Origin: Rhizobium sp. NZLR1
GTDB lineage: Bacteria > Pseudomonadota > Alphaproteobacteria > Rhizobiales > Rhizobiaceae
DNA length: 64,000 bases
Direction: 5' to 3'
Assembly: GCF_017357385.1 (NCBI RefSeq)
Contig: NZ_CP071632.1
Span: forward strand, 1,059,501-1,123,500
Positions 11,257-20,126 of the stretch are shown here, piece by piece. How positions within the stretch are numbered: position 1 is the stretch's first letter; each line of letters opens with the position of its first letter. The position numbers and the translations under genes were made by a program. Under the pieces are notes generated by a model. The model made no database searches and was not told the origin of the DNA. It saw only the letters and a list, made by a program, of their open reading frames with translations.

Positions 11257-11897
11257 CAGCGCGCGCCAGCAATCCGCTCGAAAGCCGAAGGCACTGGAAT
11301 GCCGAGATCCAGCCGCAAGCGGATCGCCTCGGCGCATTCGAGCGCGGTGAGCACCGACGTATCGACCTCCATGTCATAGATGCCCGGCCGGTGCACTTCA
11401 TCCTGCCAGCGCTGCACCGGCTCGGGGACCGGCACCGCTTCGCTGGCGCGGAGATAGAGTGTCTCGCGGCCTTCTTGTTTGAATTCCCGCCGCTGCATGA
11501 TCGTCTCGATCGGACAGTGCACGCCGACGAACAGCACGGAAAAGCCTTCCAGGCGTCGGGTACAGTCGCCGAGGATGCCGAGCGGCTGCGAGTAGCTGTC
11601 ATGATGGCCGAGATCGGCCACTACATTGAGCCCCAATCCGGCGTGGATGGCGATCGACTCATAAAGGGCCGCATAGAGGAACGGCACCAGTTCTTCGAGT
11701 TCCGGCCGCTCACCGCCGGGCCTCAGGCCGATGCCGGGCAGGAAACGCTTCGGCGTCATGGTATTGTAGCTGTCGACGCCGAGGTTGATCCACGGCCCCT
11801 CGAATTCCTCCTGGATTGCGCGCGCAATGCTGGATTTTCCGCTTCTCGGCGCACCGTTCAGGATAATGATCTGTCCGGCATGGTTATCGCTCGTCAT
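11256..11897 (-). CDS. P-loop kinase, chloramphenicol phosphotransferase-like
   Basis: 213 residues. A Walker A motif near the N-terminus (IIILNGAPRSGKSS) and the general layout of the chloramphenicol 3-O-phosphotransferase-like family are visible: VDSYNTMTP after the first helix, VVADLGHHD as a second acidic strand, and GVHCPIETIMQRR as the lid region. Members phosphorylate small hydroxylated substrates; resistance to chloramphenicol is known for only a few, and none is implied here. It is translationally coupled to the downstream GNAT gene. Confidence 0.78.
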   Translation of the reverse strand: MTSDNHAGQIIILNGAPRSGKSSIARAIQEEFEGPWINLGVDSYNTMTPKRFLPGIGLRPGGERPELEELVPFLYAALYESIAIHAGLGLNVVADLGHHDSYSQPLGILGDCTRRLEGFSVLFVGVHCPIETIMQRREFKQEGRETLYLRASEAVPVPEPVQRWQDEVHRPGIYDMEVDTSVLTALECAEAIRLRLDLGIPVPSAFERIAGAR

Positions 11898-12016
11898 CAG
11901 TTTTCTTCTTCTGTTTGGCGCGAATCACCAACAGGTGGACGCGCAGGCATTTCCATTCGGGATGCGAATACTTTATGGGAGAGTTAAGGCAGCATGGACT
12001 GCCGAGAAGGAATGGC

Positions 12017-12397
12017 ATGAGCGAAGATAGCGCCCATTATCCCCCCGTCGACCCGGTCAAGACAGGCATCAAGGGCTGCTGCCCGCGCTGCGGCCAGGGC
12101 AAGCTGTTCGATGGTCTGCTCGGGCTCAAGCCGCGCTGCGCGTCCTGCGGCCTCGATTATTCCTTCGCCGATTCCGGTGACGGCCCGGCCGTTTTCGTCA
12201 TCCTCATCGTCGGCTTCATCGTCATTGGCATGGTATTGTGGCTGCAGGTGAATTACGGGCCGCCGATCTGGGTGCACATCCTGCTCTTCGGGCCGCTGAC
12301 GATTATCCTGTCGCTGCTGACGCTGCGCTGGTTCAAGGGCATCCTGATCGCCATGCAATACCGCCATAATGCCCGCGAAGGACGCCTGAGTGACTGA
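12017..12397 (+). CDS. DUF983 family membrane protein
   Basis: 126 residues. Two CxxC knuckles at the N-terminus (CCPRCGQGKLF and CASCGLDY) look like a small zinc ribbon, followed by two transmembrane helices (about 57-79 and 85-106). DUF983 genes sit beside surf1 and cox genes in many alphaproteobacteria, implying an unproven role in oxidase biogenesis. Start ATG 12017 has an AAGGA site; the longer upstream reading lacks family similarity. It overlaps surf1 by eight bases. Confidence 0.88.
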   Translation: MSEDSAHYPPVDPVKTGIKGCCPRCGQGKLFDGLLGLKPRCASCGLDYSFADSGDGPAVFVILIVGFIVIGMVLWLQVNYGPPIWVHILLFGPLTIILSLLTLRWFKGILIAMQYRHNAREGRLSD

Positions 12398-13145
12398 TAT
12401 AGAGCACGTAATGCCGCGCCGCCGGCTGCCTGTCATCACCGGCATCCTGGTACTGATCGCCCTTGCCATCCTGATTTCGCTCGGCACCTGGCAGGTGGAA
12501 CGCCTCCACTGGAAGGAAGGCCTGCTTGCCGATATCGCCGCGCGCCAGCTGGCTGCCCCCGTTCCGCTTGCCGATATCGAGGCGATGGCAGCAAGCGGCG
12601 GCGACATCGAATATCGCAGGGTCACCGCCACCGGCCGCTATATCAACAACAAGGAGCGGCACTTCTTCGCCACCTGGCGCGGCCAGACCGGCTTCTACGT
12701 CTATACGCCCCTCGAGCTTGCCGACGGGCGCACGCTCTTGGTCAATCGCGGCTTCGTTCCCTATGAGAACAAGGAGCCGGAAATGCGCATGCAGGGCCAG
12801 CTGACCGACCAGCAGACCGTCACCGGCCTGGCCCGCGAAAAACTTCCCGGCAAACCCTCCTGGGTGGTGCCGGACAACGACGTCGCCAAGAACATCTTCT
12901 ACTGGAAAGATCTCGACGTCATGGCCGAAAGCGTCGGGCTGGACAAGGCGCGCGTCATTCCGTTTTTCGTCGATGCAGATTCCACCCCCAATCCGGCCGG
13001 CCTGCCGATCGGCGGCGTCACCCAAGTGGCTCTGCCGAACGACCACCTGCAATATGCCTTCACCTGGTACGGGCTTGCCGCCGTGCTCGTCACCGTGGTC
13101 GGGATCTCCTGGTTCCGCAAACCCGGCAAGCAGCCTGCGCAATAG
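12390..13145 (+). CDS. SURF1 family cytochrome oxidase biogenesis protein
   Basis: 251 residues with the SURF1 layout: an N-terminal helix (about 14-34, ITGILVLIALAILISLGTWQ, including the conserved LGTWQ), a periplasmic domain with EYRRVTATGRY and LVNRGFVP, and a C-terminal helix (YAFTWYGLAAVLVTVVGISW). SURF1 helps insert haem a into subunit I. GTG start at 12390, overlapping DUF983; ATG 12411 is an alternative. Functionally it belongs with the cox operon, from which it is separated by the 10.1-11.9 kb block. Confidence 0.9.
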   Translation: MTDIEHVMPRRRLPVITGILVLIALAILISLGTWQVERLHWKEGLLADIAARQLAAPVPLADIEAMAASGGDIEYRRVTATGRYINNKERHFFATWRGQTGFYVYTPLELADGRTLLVNRGFVPYENKEPEMRMQGQLTDQQTVTGLAREKLPGKPSWVVPDNDVAKNIFYWKDLDVMAESVGLDKARVIPFFVDADSTPNPAGLPIGGVTQVALPNDHLQYAFTWYGLAAVLVTVVGISWFRKPGKQPAQ

Positions 13146-13208
13146 TATCGCTTCAATTCTCGCTTATATTGGGCTAGAGGTCCCTAAATCTCTCAACCCG
13201 GAACAGAC

Positions 13209-14210
13209 ATGAATATTGCGGCGAAACCTCCTTTGACGATCAGGCTCTGCGGCCCGCGCGGCTTCTGCGCCGGCGTCGACCGCGCCATCCAGATCGTCGT
13301 GCTGGCGCTGAAATCCTATGGCGCGCCAGTCTATGTGCGCCACGAGATCGTCCACAATCGCTACGTCGTCGAGGGGCTGGAGGCCAAGGGCGCCGTCTTC
13401 GTCGAGGAGCTCGACGAGATCCCGGCCGAGCATCGCGCCCAGCCGGTGGTCTTTTCAGCCCATGGCGTGCCGAAATCCGTGCCGGAGGATGCGGCGAGCC
13501 GCAACCTGTTCTATCTCGACGCCACCTGCCCGCTGGTCTCCAAGGTCCACAAGCAGGCGATGCGCCACAATCGCCTCGGCCGCCATGTCGTCCTCATCGG
13601 CCATGCCGGCCACCCCGAGGTGATCGGCACGATGGGGCAGCTGCCGGAGGGTTCGGTTTCGCTGATCGAGACGATCGAGGATGCCGACGCCTATGTTCCC
13701 GTTGACGCCGACAATCTTGGCTATGTCACCCAGACGACGCTGTCGGTCGACGATACCGCCGGCGTCATCACCCGCCTGCACGAGCGCTTCCCGAATCTGA
13801 CGGCGCCGGCAGCGGACTCGATCTGTTATGCGACGACCAACCGCCAGGAAGTGGTGAAGCAGGCAGCTCCCGGCTGCGATCTCTTCATCATCGTCGGCGC
13901 GCCGAATTCCTCCAATTCCAGGCGCCTCGTCGAAGTGGCGCTGAGGGCAGGGGCGAAGAAATCGATCCTGGTGCAGCGCGCCGCCGAACTCGACTGGAAC
14001 GAGATCGGCACGATTTCGACGCTCGGCCTTTCCGCCGGCGCCTCCGCTCCCGAGGTCATCGTCAATGAGATCATCGAGGCGTTCCGCGCCCGCTTCGACG
14101 CCCGCGTCGAGCTGGCCGAAACGGTGCGGGAGACCGAAAATTTCCTCGTCAATCGCGAATTGCGCAGCATCGAGCTGACGGCGGCCGACATGGCCTTCGT
14201 CAACGGCTGA
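13209..14210 (+). CDS. ispH: 4-hydroxy-3-methylbut-2-enyl diphosphate reductase
   Basis: 333 residues. The three [4Fe-4S] cysteines are visible at C20 ([12 protein letters not shown]), C107 ([11 protein letters not shown]) and C206 ([11 protein letters not shown]), together with the conserved histidines ([21 protein letters not shown]) and the diphosphate-binding [11 protein letters not shown]. It catalyses the last step of the MEP isoprenoid pathway, giving IPP and DMAPP. ATG 13209 is the family start. Confidence 0.97.
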   Translation: MNIAAKPPLTIRLCGPRGFCAGVDRAIQIVVLALKSYGAPVYVRHEIVHNRYVVEGLEAKGAVFVEELDEIPAEHRAQPVVFSAHGVPKSVPEDAASRNLFYLDATCPLVSKVHKQAMRHNRLGRHVVLIGHAGHPEVIGTMGQLPEGSVSLIETIEDADAYVPVDADNLGYVTQTTLSVDDTAGVITRLHERFPNLTAPAADSICYATTNRQEVVKQAAPGCDLFIIVGAPNSSNSRRLVEVALRAGAKKSILVQRAAELDWNEIGTISTLGLSAGASAPEVIVNEIIEAFRARFDARVELAETVRETENFLVNRELRSIELTAADMAFVNG

Positions 14211-14290
14211 TCATTTTAAAACCCTATCGCGACCCCGGATCGTCAGTCCGGTGGATCCAATAACAGCAATGCATGAAGGCGAGACCTCAC

Positions 14291-15256
14291 TTGGCAGTCT
14301 ATACCGATATCGCCGAAGACGATCTGAAATGGTTCCTGACGGAATATGACGCGGGCACGCTGCTCTCCTACAAGGGGATCGCCGAAGGCGTCGAAAACTC
14401 CAATTTCCTGCTGCACACCTCCAAGGACCCGCTGATCCTGACGCTCTATGAGAAGCGGGTGGAAAAGACCGATCTGCCGTTTTTTCTCGGCCTGATGCAG
14501 CATCTTGCCGCCCGCGGCTTGTCCTGCCCGCTGCCGCTGCCGCGCCGCGATGGCGCGCTGCTCGGTTCGCTTTCCGGCCGCCCGGCGGCGCTGATTTCCT
14601 TCCTCGAAGGCATGTGGCTCAGAAAGCCGGAAGCCAAGCATTGCCGCGAGGTCGGCCGGGCGCTGGCCGAAATGCATGTCGCCGGCGAAGGTTTCGCGCT
14701 GAAGCGCCCGAACGCGCTTTCGATCGACGGCTGGCAATCGCTCTGGGAGAAGTCCGAGGCACGCGCCGGCGAGGTCGAGCCCGGCCTGCAGAACGAGATC
14801 CGCAGCGAACTCGATTTCCTCTCCGCCGCCTGGCCGAAGGGCCTGCCGGCTGGCGTCATCCACGCCGACCTCTTCCCCGACAATGTCTTCTTCCTCGGCG
14901 ATCGGCTCTCCGGCCTGATCGATTTCTATTTCGCCTGCAACGACCTGCTCGCCTATGACGTCTCGATCTGCCTGAATGCCTGGTGTTTCGAAAAGGACGG
15001 CGCTTACAACATCACCAAGGGCACGGCGATGCTCGAGGGTTACCAGAGCGTGCGCCCGTTGAGCGAAGCCGAAATCGCCGCCTTGCCGGTGCTGTCGCGC
15101 GGTTCGGCGCTGCGGTTCTTCCTGACGCGGCTCTATGACTGGCTGACGACGCCTGAGGGCGCCATGGTCACCAAGAAGGACCCGCTTGAATATCTCCGCA
15201 AACTGCGCTTCCACCGGCAGATCAAATCGCCGGCCGAATATGGATTGAGCCTATGA
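14291..15256 (+). CDS. thrB: Homoserine kinase (ThrB, type II)
   Basis: 321 residues from a TTG start. The protein belongs to the choline-kinase-like fold rather than the GHMP kinases. Visible are the nucleotide-binding [13 protein letters not shown] loop, the catalytic [13 protein letters not shown] (HxDxxxxN) and the Mg-binding GLIDFYFA. It phosphorylates homoserine on the way to threonine; threonine synthase lies at 36.2-37.7 kb. The family N-terminus is MAVYTDI, so TTG 14291 is preferred over ATG 14273, which would add six residues. The stop overlaps rnhA (ATGA). Confidence 0.92.
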   Translation: MAVYTDIAEDDLKWFLTEYDAGTLLSYKGIAEGVENSNFLLHTSKDPLILTLYEKRVEKTDLPFFLGLMQHLAARGLSCPLPLPRRDGALLGSLSGRPAALISFLEGMWLRKPEAKHCREVGRALAEMHVAGEGFALKRPNALSIDGWQSLWEKSEARAGEVEPGLQNEIRSELDFLSAAWPKGLPAGVIHADLFPDNVFFLGDRLSGLIDFYFACNDLLAYDVSICLNAWCFEKDGAYNITKGTAMLEGYQSVRPLSEAEIAALPVLSRGSALRFFLTRLYDWLTTPEGAMVTKKDPLEYLRKLRFHRQIKSPAEYGLSL

Positions 15257-15708
15257 AACACGTCGATATCTTCACCGACGGCGCATGCTCCGGCAATCCC
15301 GGCCCCGGCGGCTGGGGCGCGGTGCTGCGTTATGGCGACACCGAAAAAGAGCTGTGCGGCGGCGAGGCGGATACCACCAACAACCGCATGGAACTGCTGG
15401 CGGCAATCTCGGCGTTGCAGGCATTGAAGAGCCCGTGCGAGGTCGATCTCTATACCGACAGCGCCTATGTCAAGGACGGCATCTCCAAGTGGATTTTCGG
15501 CTGGAAGAAAAACGGCTGGAAGACCGCCGACAAGAAGCCGGTGAAGAATGCCGAGCTCTGGCAGGCGCTGGAAGAAGCCCGCAACCGCCACACGGTGACG
15601 CTGCACTGGGTCAAGGGCCACGCCGGCCACCCGGAAAACGAACGCGCCGATGAACTTGCACGCAGGGGCATGGAGCCGTTCAAGAAGGGCAAGGCGGTTT
15701 CGTTCTAA
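15253..15708 (+). CDS. rnhA: Ribonuclease HI
   Basis: 151 residues. The four catalytic carboxylates are in place: D9 ([12 protein letters not shown]), E47 (NNRMELLAA), D69 ([10 protein letters not shown]) and D133 (ERADELAR), with H123 in [10 protein letters not shown]. It removes RNA from RNA-DNA hybrids. The ATGA overlap with thrB suggests coupled translation, an arrangement seen in other Rhizobiales. Confidence 0.97.
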   Translation: MKHVDIFTDGACSGNPGPGGWGAVLRYGDTEKELCGGEADTTNNRMELLAAISALQALKSPCEVDLYTDSAYVKDGISKWIFGWKKNGWKTADKKPVKNAELWQALEEARNRHTVTLHWVKGHAGHPENERADELARRGMEPFKKGKAVSF

Positions 15709-15768
15709 GTAAGCCGGATAATGGGCAGGATTGTTTCTCCTGCTGCTCGAGGCGCTGCCACGATTCCC

Positions 15769-15960
15769 CTTCTCCCCAGCGGGGAGAAGATGCCGGCAGG
15801 CAGATGAGGGGGTGAGCGGCGAGCGCGAATGCGCTGAGCGCGAGCGAAGGGCAATGATGAAGGGCACGCCGTGCGTGCACCCTCATCAGACCCTTCGGGC
15901 CACCGACCGCGGTCGAGCCACAGGTCTCGACCCGTCCTTCGGACCCCCGCTGGGGAGAAG
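15769..15960. repeat. MITE-like mosaic repeat with 16-bp terminal inverted repeats
   Basis: CTTCTCCCCAGCGGGG (15769-15784) is exactly repeated in inverted orientation at 15945-15960. Each end is itself a small hairpin, and the inner part carries the pair GATGAGGG / CCCTCATC. No ORF. The whole 288-base gap between rnhA and the zinc-ribbon protein consists of this element plus short flanks. It resembles the repeated palindromic elements known from rhizobia. Confidence 0.8.
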
Positions 15961-15996
15961 AGGAAGCAAGCAGCAGCTCTCTCGCGCCGCCGCCTG

Positions 15997-17064
15997 CTAC
16001 GATGCCGCCGCGCCTTGGATCAGCCGGTGCAGATATTCGAGCTTGGCCACGACAGGTGAGGAGAGCACGAAGGGGTAGGAATCCGGTTGGCCCATGCTGC
16101 GCTGGATGGCGTTGATCGCCAGGCTGAGCGGCACCCAGGCGCTGACCAGCTGTTCGGCGCTCCTTGCCCGGTAGGGAAGGAAATCCACCTCGCCGGCGAT
16201 TTCCTCATGGCCGCGCGGATCGATGGCGATGCCGAAGGCGCGGGCGGTTTCGAGCGTATCGACGATATGGAGGTAATGGGCGAAACATTCGGCAAAATCC
16301 TCCCAGGGGTGGGATGCCGCATAGGCGCTGATGAAATTGTCCTGCCATCCCGCGGGCGCGCCGCCGGCATAATGGTTTTGCAGGGCGGCTGCATAATCCT
16401 GCCGCTCGTCGCCGAAGACGGCGCGGAAATCCGCCTGGCCGTCGCGGTCGCGCACCAACTTGTTCCAGATGAAATGGCCGGTCTCATGGCGGAAATGGCC
16501 AAGCAGGGTGCGATAGGGTTCGTTCATCGAGCTGCGCGCCTGCTCGCGCGTCGCATCGTCGGCCTCTGCGGCGCGGATGGTGATCAGCCCTTCCTCGTGG
16601 CCGGTCATGGCCGGCACGACATAGCCGTTGCTCTCGATCGAATCTTCGAGGAAATCGAACACCAACCCACCTTCCGGATCTTGCGCCCGATCGGGATGCG
16701 GCAGCCTCCAGCGCAACAGCGAATAAAACAGATGACGCTGCGCCTGGCTGATGCGCCGCCAGCGATCGATGCCGTTCTGGGTATCGGTGTTCGGAACCAA
16801 CCGGTTATGGCGGCAGGCAACGCAGAATTCGCTTTCGCCATCGCCGTCCACCAGCCAGTTGCAGATGTCGAGGCCGGCATTGGCGCAGAAGCGGACTTCA
16901 CGGTCGGGGTCCGAAACGAGCTGCCAAAGCGTTTCGTCGCGCGGCTCCAGCGCATGCATGGCGAGATCGCCGGGCAGGAAGCCGAGGCGATGGTTGCAAC
17001 GGACGCATTGGCGGTTGTCGAAGTGGACGACCTGATCGCAATTGTCGCAGGCGAAAAGCTTCAT
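15997..17064 (-). CDS. Putative zinc-binding metallopeptidase with N-terminal zinc ribbon
   Basis: 355 residues. The N-terminus carries CxxC pairs (FACDNCDQ, QCVRCNHRL, then CVACRHNR near residue 80) of a zinc ribbon. The centre has an HExxH metalloprotease signature (RHETGHFIW) with downstream HPWEDFAECFAHYLHI, where E/H residues could complete the site. This is a conserved bacterial protein family with no established role. Start ATG 17064 gives MKLFACDNCDQ, the natural start for the ribbon; a longer reading adds 23 unconvincing residues. Confidence 0.75.
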   Translation of the reverse strand: MKLFACDNCDQVVHFDNRQCVRCNHRLGFLPGDLAMHALEPRDETLWQLVSDPDREVRFCANAGLDICNWLVDGDGESEFCVACRHNRLVPNTDTQNGIDRWRRISQAQRHLFYSLLRWRLPHPDRAQDPEGGLVFDFLEDSIESNGYVVPAMTGHEEGLITIRAAEADDATREQARSSMNEPYRTLLGHFRHETGHFIWNKLVRDRDGQADFRAVFGDERQDYAAALQNHYAGGAPAGWQDNFISAYAASHPWEDFAECFAHYLHIVDTLETARAFGIAIDPRGHEEIAGEVDFLPYRARSAEQLVSAWVPLSLAINAIQRSMGQPDSYPFVLSSPVVAKLEYLHRLIQGAAAS

Positions 17065-17158
17065 CGTATATCTCTGCACAGCCTGAGTGTGGTGGATTAA
17101 AAATGCCTGCCGCGCGAGGGGCGCAGCAGGCATGGTTCATGACGGATGAGCTTGTGGC

Positions 17159-17350
17159 TCAGAGCCGGTCGACGGCGCCCTTGAGCTTGTCCTTGACCTT
17201 ACCGGTTGCGACCTGCCCCTTGCCTTTGGCTTCCTGAACGGTGCCCTTGGCCTGCATTTCGCGATCATCCGTGGCTTTGCCGACGGCCTGCTTGGTCTTG
17301 CCGGCAATTTCGTTTGCCTTGCCGGAAATCTTGTCGCTGGTGCTACCCAT
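17159..17350 (-). CDS. CsbD family stress-response protein
   Basis: 63 residues, hydrophilic and Lys/Gly/Ala-rich, with the CsbD repeat pattern (DKISGKANEIAGKTKQAVGK ... VQEAKGKGQVATGKVKD). CsbD proteins accumulate in general stress; no enzymatic activity is known. Start 17350 has a GAAGGAGA site. An EcfG-type promoter (GGAAC-N16-CGTT, reverse strand, 17404-17428) lies about 50 bases upstream, so it very probably belongs to the alphaproteobacterial general stress regulon. Confidence 0.9.
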   Translation of the reverse strand: MGSTSDKISGKANEIAGKTKQAVGKATDDREMQAKGTVQEAKGKGQVATGKVKDKLKGAVDRL

Positions 17351-17403
17351 AGGTGATGTCTCCTTCGTCAGCACGGGCCTCTTGCCCGTGTTTGCCGAAA
17401 TGA

Positions 17404-17428
17404 AACGTCAATCGCAACTATTCGTTCC
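17404..17428 (-). promoter_or_regulatory. EcfG (RpoE2-type) general stress promoter for the csbD-like gene
   Basis: Read on the minus strand: GGAAC at 17428-17424, a 16-base spacer, then CGTT at 17407-17404. This matches the alphaproteobacterial EcfG consensus GGAAC-N16/17-CGTT exactly. A hairpin CACGGGC/GCCCGTG (17372-17390) lies in the predicted 5' leader. Confidence 0.82.
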
Positions 17429-17450
17429 CGCCACATTCAGGCCAGTCGGC

Positions 17451-18056
17451 TCAGGCATGCCCGGCTTCGGCCGAAAGCATGGCAGCGGTAACACCCATGC
17501 CGGCGAGCGCCCGCTCGTATTTGTCGTCGAGGCTGCGGTCGAAGATCAGTTCCTCATTGGCCGCGCAGGTGAGCCAGCCATTGTTGACGACCTCGTTTTC
17601 CAGCTGGCCGGCCGACCAGGAGGAATAGCCGAGCAGCATCGTCGCGCGCGTTGGCCCATCGCCCTTGGAGATGGCACGTACGATGTCGAGCGTCGCCGTC
17701 AGGCAGATGTCGTCGCTGACGGGGATCGAGGAATCGCTGGAGTAATCGTCCGAATGCAGCACGAAGCCGCGGCCGCTTTCCACCGGGCCGCCGGTCTGGA
17801 TCGGGAAGTCGCGCGCTCGCTTCGGCAGCACGATCGAATCTTCCTGCTTGATCATATCGAGATGCAGCAGCACATCGGTGAAGGTGAGGTTCTGCGGGCG
17901 GTTGATGACGAAGCCCATGGCGCCGGCATCCGAATGAGCGCAGATATAGATCACCGTGCGCGCAAAATTGCGGTCTTCGATGCCGGGCATGGCGATGAGG
18001 AACTGGCCATCGAAGAAGCCACGTTCCCGTCTGTTCTTCAGCGTCGATAAGGACAT
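17451..18056 (-). CDS. YqgE/AlgH family protein (UPF0301)
   Basis: 201 residues of the DUF179 fold: [20 protein letters not shown] at the N-terminus, [10 protein letters not shown], the [14 protein letters not shown] segment and [16 protein letters not shown], all typical. The molecular function is unknown; a link to alginate regulation comes from Pseudomonas only. ATG 18056 ([15 protein letters not shown]) has an AGGAGGA site directly upstream; an extended start adds 22 residues with no similarity to the family. Confidence 0.9.
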   Translation of the reverse strand: MSLSTLKNRRERGFFDGQFLIAMPGIEDRNFARTVIYICAHSDAGAMGFVINRPQNLTFTDVLLHLDMIKQEDSIVLPKRARDFPIQTGGPVESGRGFVLHSDDYSSDSSIPVSDDICLTATLDIVRAISKGDGPTRATMLLGYSSWSAGQLENEVVNNGWLTCAANEELIFDRSLDDKYERALAGMGVTAAMLSAEAGHA

Positions 18057-18195
18057 CGTTCCTCCTGCTGCCAACCGCACCGAGGCTTGACAAGAGAAAC
18101 ATGGGCCAATGTCACACATCAATCAACCAAAAATGAAGATTTAAATCGCCGCGACTTCTGGCGGCCAAACAGCACTTTCGATAAACCTTTGTTCC

Positions 18196-19035
18196 ATGAT
18201 GATTATTTCCTCGGTCCCGCGCCGGCTTTTAATTGCGGTCGTCTCAATGGGCGCAGTTCTCGCCGCCCATTGTTCGGCCCACGCGGAAATGAGCGCCTGG
18301 GCGGAGAACGAAGGCGGCCGTATGCGCCTCGTCGCACTGGCGCCCGATGCCGCCGGCAAAATCCGCGCCGCTCTGCAGATCGAGCCGAAAGCAGGCTGGA
18401 TCACCTATTGGAAAGAGCCCGGAAACAGCGGCATTCCGCCTCAGTTCACCATCGCGGCGGGCAGCGGCGTGACGCTCGATGCCATCGGCTATCCCGTTCC
18501 GAAGCATTTCTTCAACGGCGTGGTCGAGGATATCGGCTATGACGCGCCGGTAACGCTGCCGCTGTCGCTGAAAGCGGCAGGCAAAGGCGAAGTCGAGATC
18601 GACGCCTTGGCCTTCATCGGCATCTGCAAAGATATCTGCATTCCCTTCCAGGCGAATTTTCAGCTGAAGCTTGGCCCTGCCATCCAGTCGCACCGCCAAG
18701 AGGAGGCGATCCTTGCGGCGGCCGATGCAAGCCTGCCGAAGGCGCCATCGGCCGATTTCGATGTGACGGCGCATGCGATGGCGGCTGACCGGAAGACGCT
18801 GTCGCTGACGCTGGCCTTGCCGGGCGAAGGGACGGGCGCGCCCGATATCATCGTCACCGGGCCGAGCGGTTATGCCTTCACCAAGCAGATCGGCGGCAAA
18901 CGCGACGGCGCTGTCTTCAAGACCGACGTCGCCATCGGCAAACTGCCGAAGGATTACGACATATCAGGCAAGCGCTGGGGCGTGCTGGTAATCAATGGCG
19001 AAAGGGCAATGGAGACGACCGTTCCTTTTGAGTGA
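18196..19035 (+). CDS. Exported DsbD-alpha-like protein (thiol:disulfide interchange domain)
   Basis: 279 residues. A signal peptide (MIISSVPRRLLIAVVSMGAV, cleavage near AHAEM) precedes a domain like the periplasmic N-terminal module of DsbD: GWITYWKEPGNSGIPPQF and the paired cysteines in FIGICKDICIPF. Without the DsbD membrane and thioredoxin domains it is probably a periplasmic electron acceptor or scaffold. Its exact partner is not visible. It is followed by a peroxiredoxin gene in the same direction, 142 bases away. Confidence 0.75.
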   Translation: MMIISSVPRRLLIAVVSMGAVLAAHCSAHAEMSAWAENEGGRMRLVALAPDAAGKIRAALQIEPKAGWITYWKEPGNSGIPPQFTIAAGSGVTLDAIGYPVPKHFFNGVVEDIGYDAPVTLPLSLKAAGKGEVEIDALAFIGICKDICIPFQANFQLKLGPAIQSHRQEEAILAAADASLPKAPSADFDVTAHAMAADRKTLSLTLALPGEGTGAPDIIVTGPSGYAFTKQIGGKRDGAVFKTDVAIGKLPKDYDISGKRWGVLVINGERAMETTVPFE

Positions 19036-19177
19036 CGGGCTTGCCTTTGAACGCTCGGCCTTGCCTTTGAAGGAGCCGATCTTATAGTCGCCGCAGATCC
19101 TTCTGCGGTGCCCGCCGCCGCCAATGCCAGAACCTCAACAAGCCGGCCCTCCAAAGCCGGAACTCAAGGAGAAAACC

Positions 19178-19663
19178 ATGACCATCGCAATCGGCGACAA
19201 GCTTCCTGCTGCCACCTTCAAGGAAAAGACCGCTGACGGCCCGGTCGAAATCACCACCGAACAGCTCTTTTCCGGCAAACGCGTCGTGCTGTTTGCCGTG
19301 CCGGGCGCCTTCACGCCCACTTGCTCGCTGAACCACCTGCCGGGTTATCTCGAAAACCGCGACACCATCCTCGGCAAAGGCGTCGACGACATCGCCGTTG
19401 TCTCTGTCAACGACTGGCATGTGATGGGCGCCTGGGCGCAATCCTCCGGCGGCATGGGCAAGATCCACTTCCTCGCCGATTGGGACGCCGGCTTCACCAA
19501 GGCCGTCGGCCTCGACACCGACCTCTCCGCCGGCGGCCTCGGCCTGCGCTCCAAGCGTTATTCGATGCTGCTGGAAGACGGCGTGGTCAAAGCCCTCAAC
19601 ATCGAGGAAAGCCCCGGCCAGGCCACGGTCTCGGGTGCAGCCGCGATGCTGGAATTGCTCTGA
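19178..19663 (+). CDS. Peroxiredoxin (Prx5 / AhpE-like, thioredoxin-fold)
   Basis: 161 residues. The peroxidatic cysteine is C49 in VPGAFTPTCSLNHLPGY, with the conserved P-x3-T-x2-C pattern, and the Prx5 features NDWHVMGAWA and SKRYSMLLEDGVVK are present. It reduces H2O2 and organic peroxides with glutaredoxin or thioredoxin as donor. ATG 19178 has an AAGGAGA site. The repeat element at 19727 follows. Confidence 0.92.
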   Translation: MTIAIGDKLPAATFKEKTADGPVEITTEQLFSGKRVVLFAVPGAFTPTCSLNHLPGYLENRDTILGKGVDDIAVVSVNDWHVMGAWAQSSGGMGKIHFLADWDAGFTKAVGLDTDLSAGGLGLRSKRYSMLLEDGVVKALNIEESPGQATVSGAAAMLELL

Positions 19664-19726
19664 GCGTTCGATCGGTATCTGCCACTTAATACCTGGAAAT
19701 CGACGCACTGAGTTTGGCACTATTGG

Positions 19727-19860
19727 CCCCCAACCCTCTGTCATCCCAGGCCTTGAGCCTGGGATCCACGCCCGGTGCTGATCGAGGGCAAAGTGGATCC
19801 TCGGGTCAAGCCCGAGGACGACGGAGGGTGGGGTGGGTTCTGCAGCAAGGACAGCAACGT
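19727..19860. repeat. Rhizobial intergenic palindromic repeat, copy B
   Basis: Second copy of the element at 3523-3655, with hairpins CCCAGG-CCTTGAG-CCTGGG (19745-19763) and CCTCGGG-TCAAG-CCCGAGG (19799-19817). Stem sequences differ between copies but base pairing is kept, which points to selection or repair on the fold. The gap from 19664 to 20081 contains this element and nothing else I can name. Confidence 0.8.
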
Positions 19861-20081
19861 TGGTGGGATGCGCGCGGATTATGCCTCCCATCGATAGCTC
19901 TCTCTAGCTCTCATCACGCTCAGGCTCCGCTGCCGATCGACGCCACATCGACGGGTTCAGTTTCTCCGCCGACCCCTATATGCGCTAAGCCGCCCTGACG
20001 CACTTGGCTGTCAAATGGCCGCACCTCGCTATCCCGCAATAACAACTTCGCGACGAAGCCTCGCCTCAATCTCGCCACAAT

Positions 20082-20110
20082 TGTTATAACATAACCGTCA
20101 TGTTATAACA
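20082..20110. promoter_or_regulatory. Tandem Zur-type operators
   Basis: The palindromic decamer TGTTATAACA occurs at 20082-20091 and again at 20101-20110, a centre-to-centre distance of 19 bp, just upstream of the zinc transporter operon. The sequence fits the alphaproteobacterial Zur box core (TGTTATa-TATAACA-like). Two sites nearly two helical turns apart suggest cooperative binding of two Zur dimers and tight zinc repression. Confidence 0.8.
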
Positions 20111-20126
20111 TTTATAGGATTGAGCC

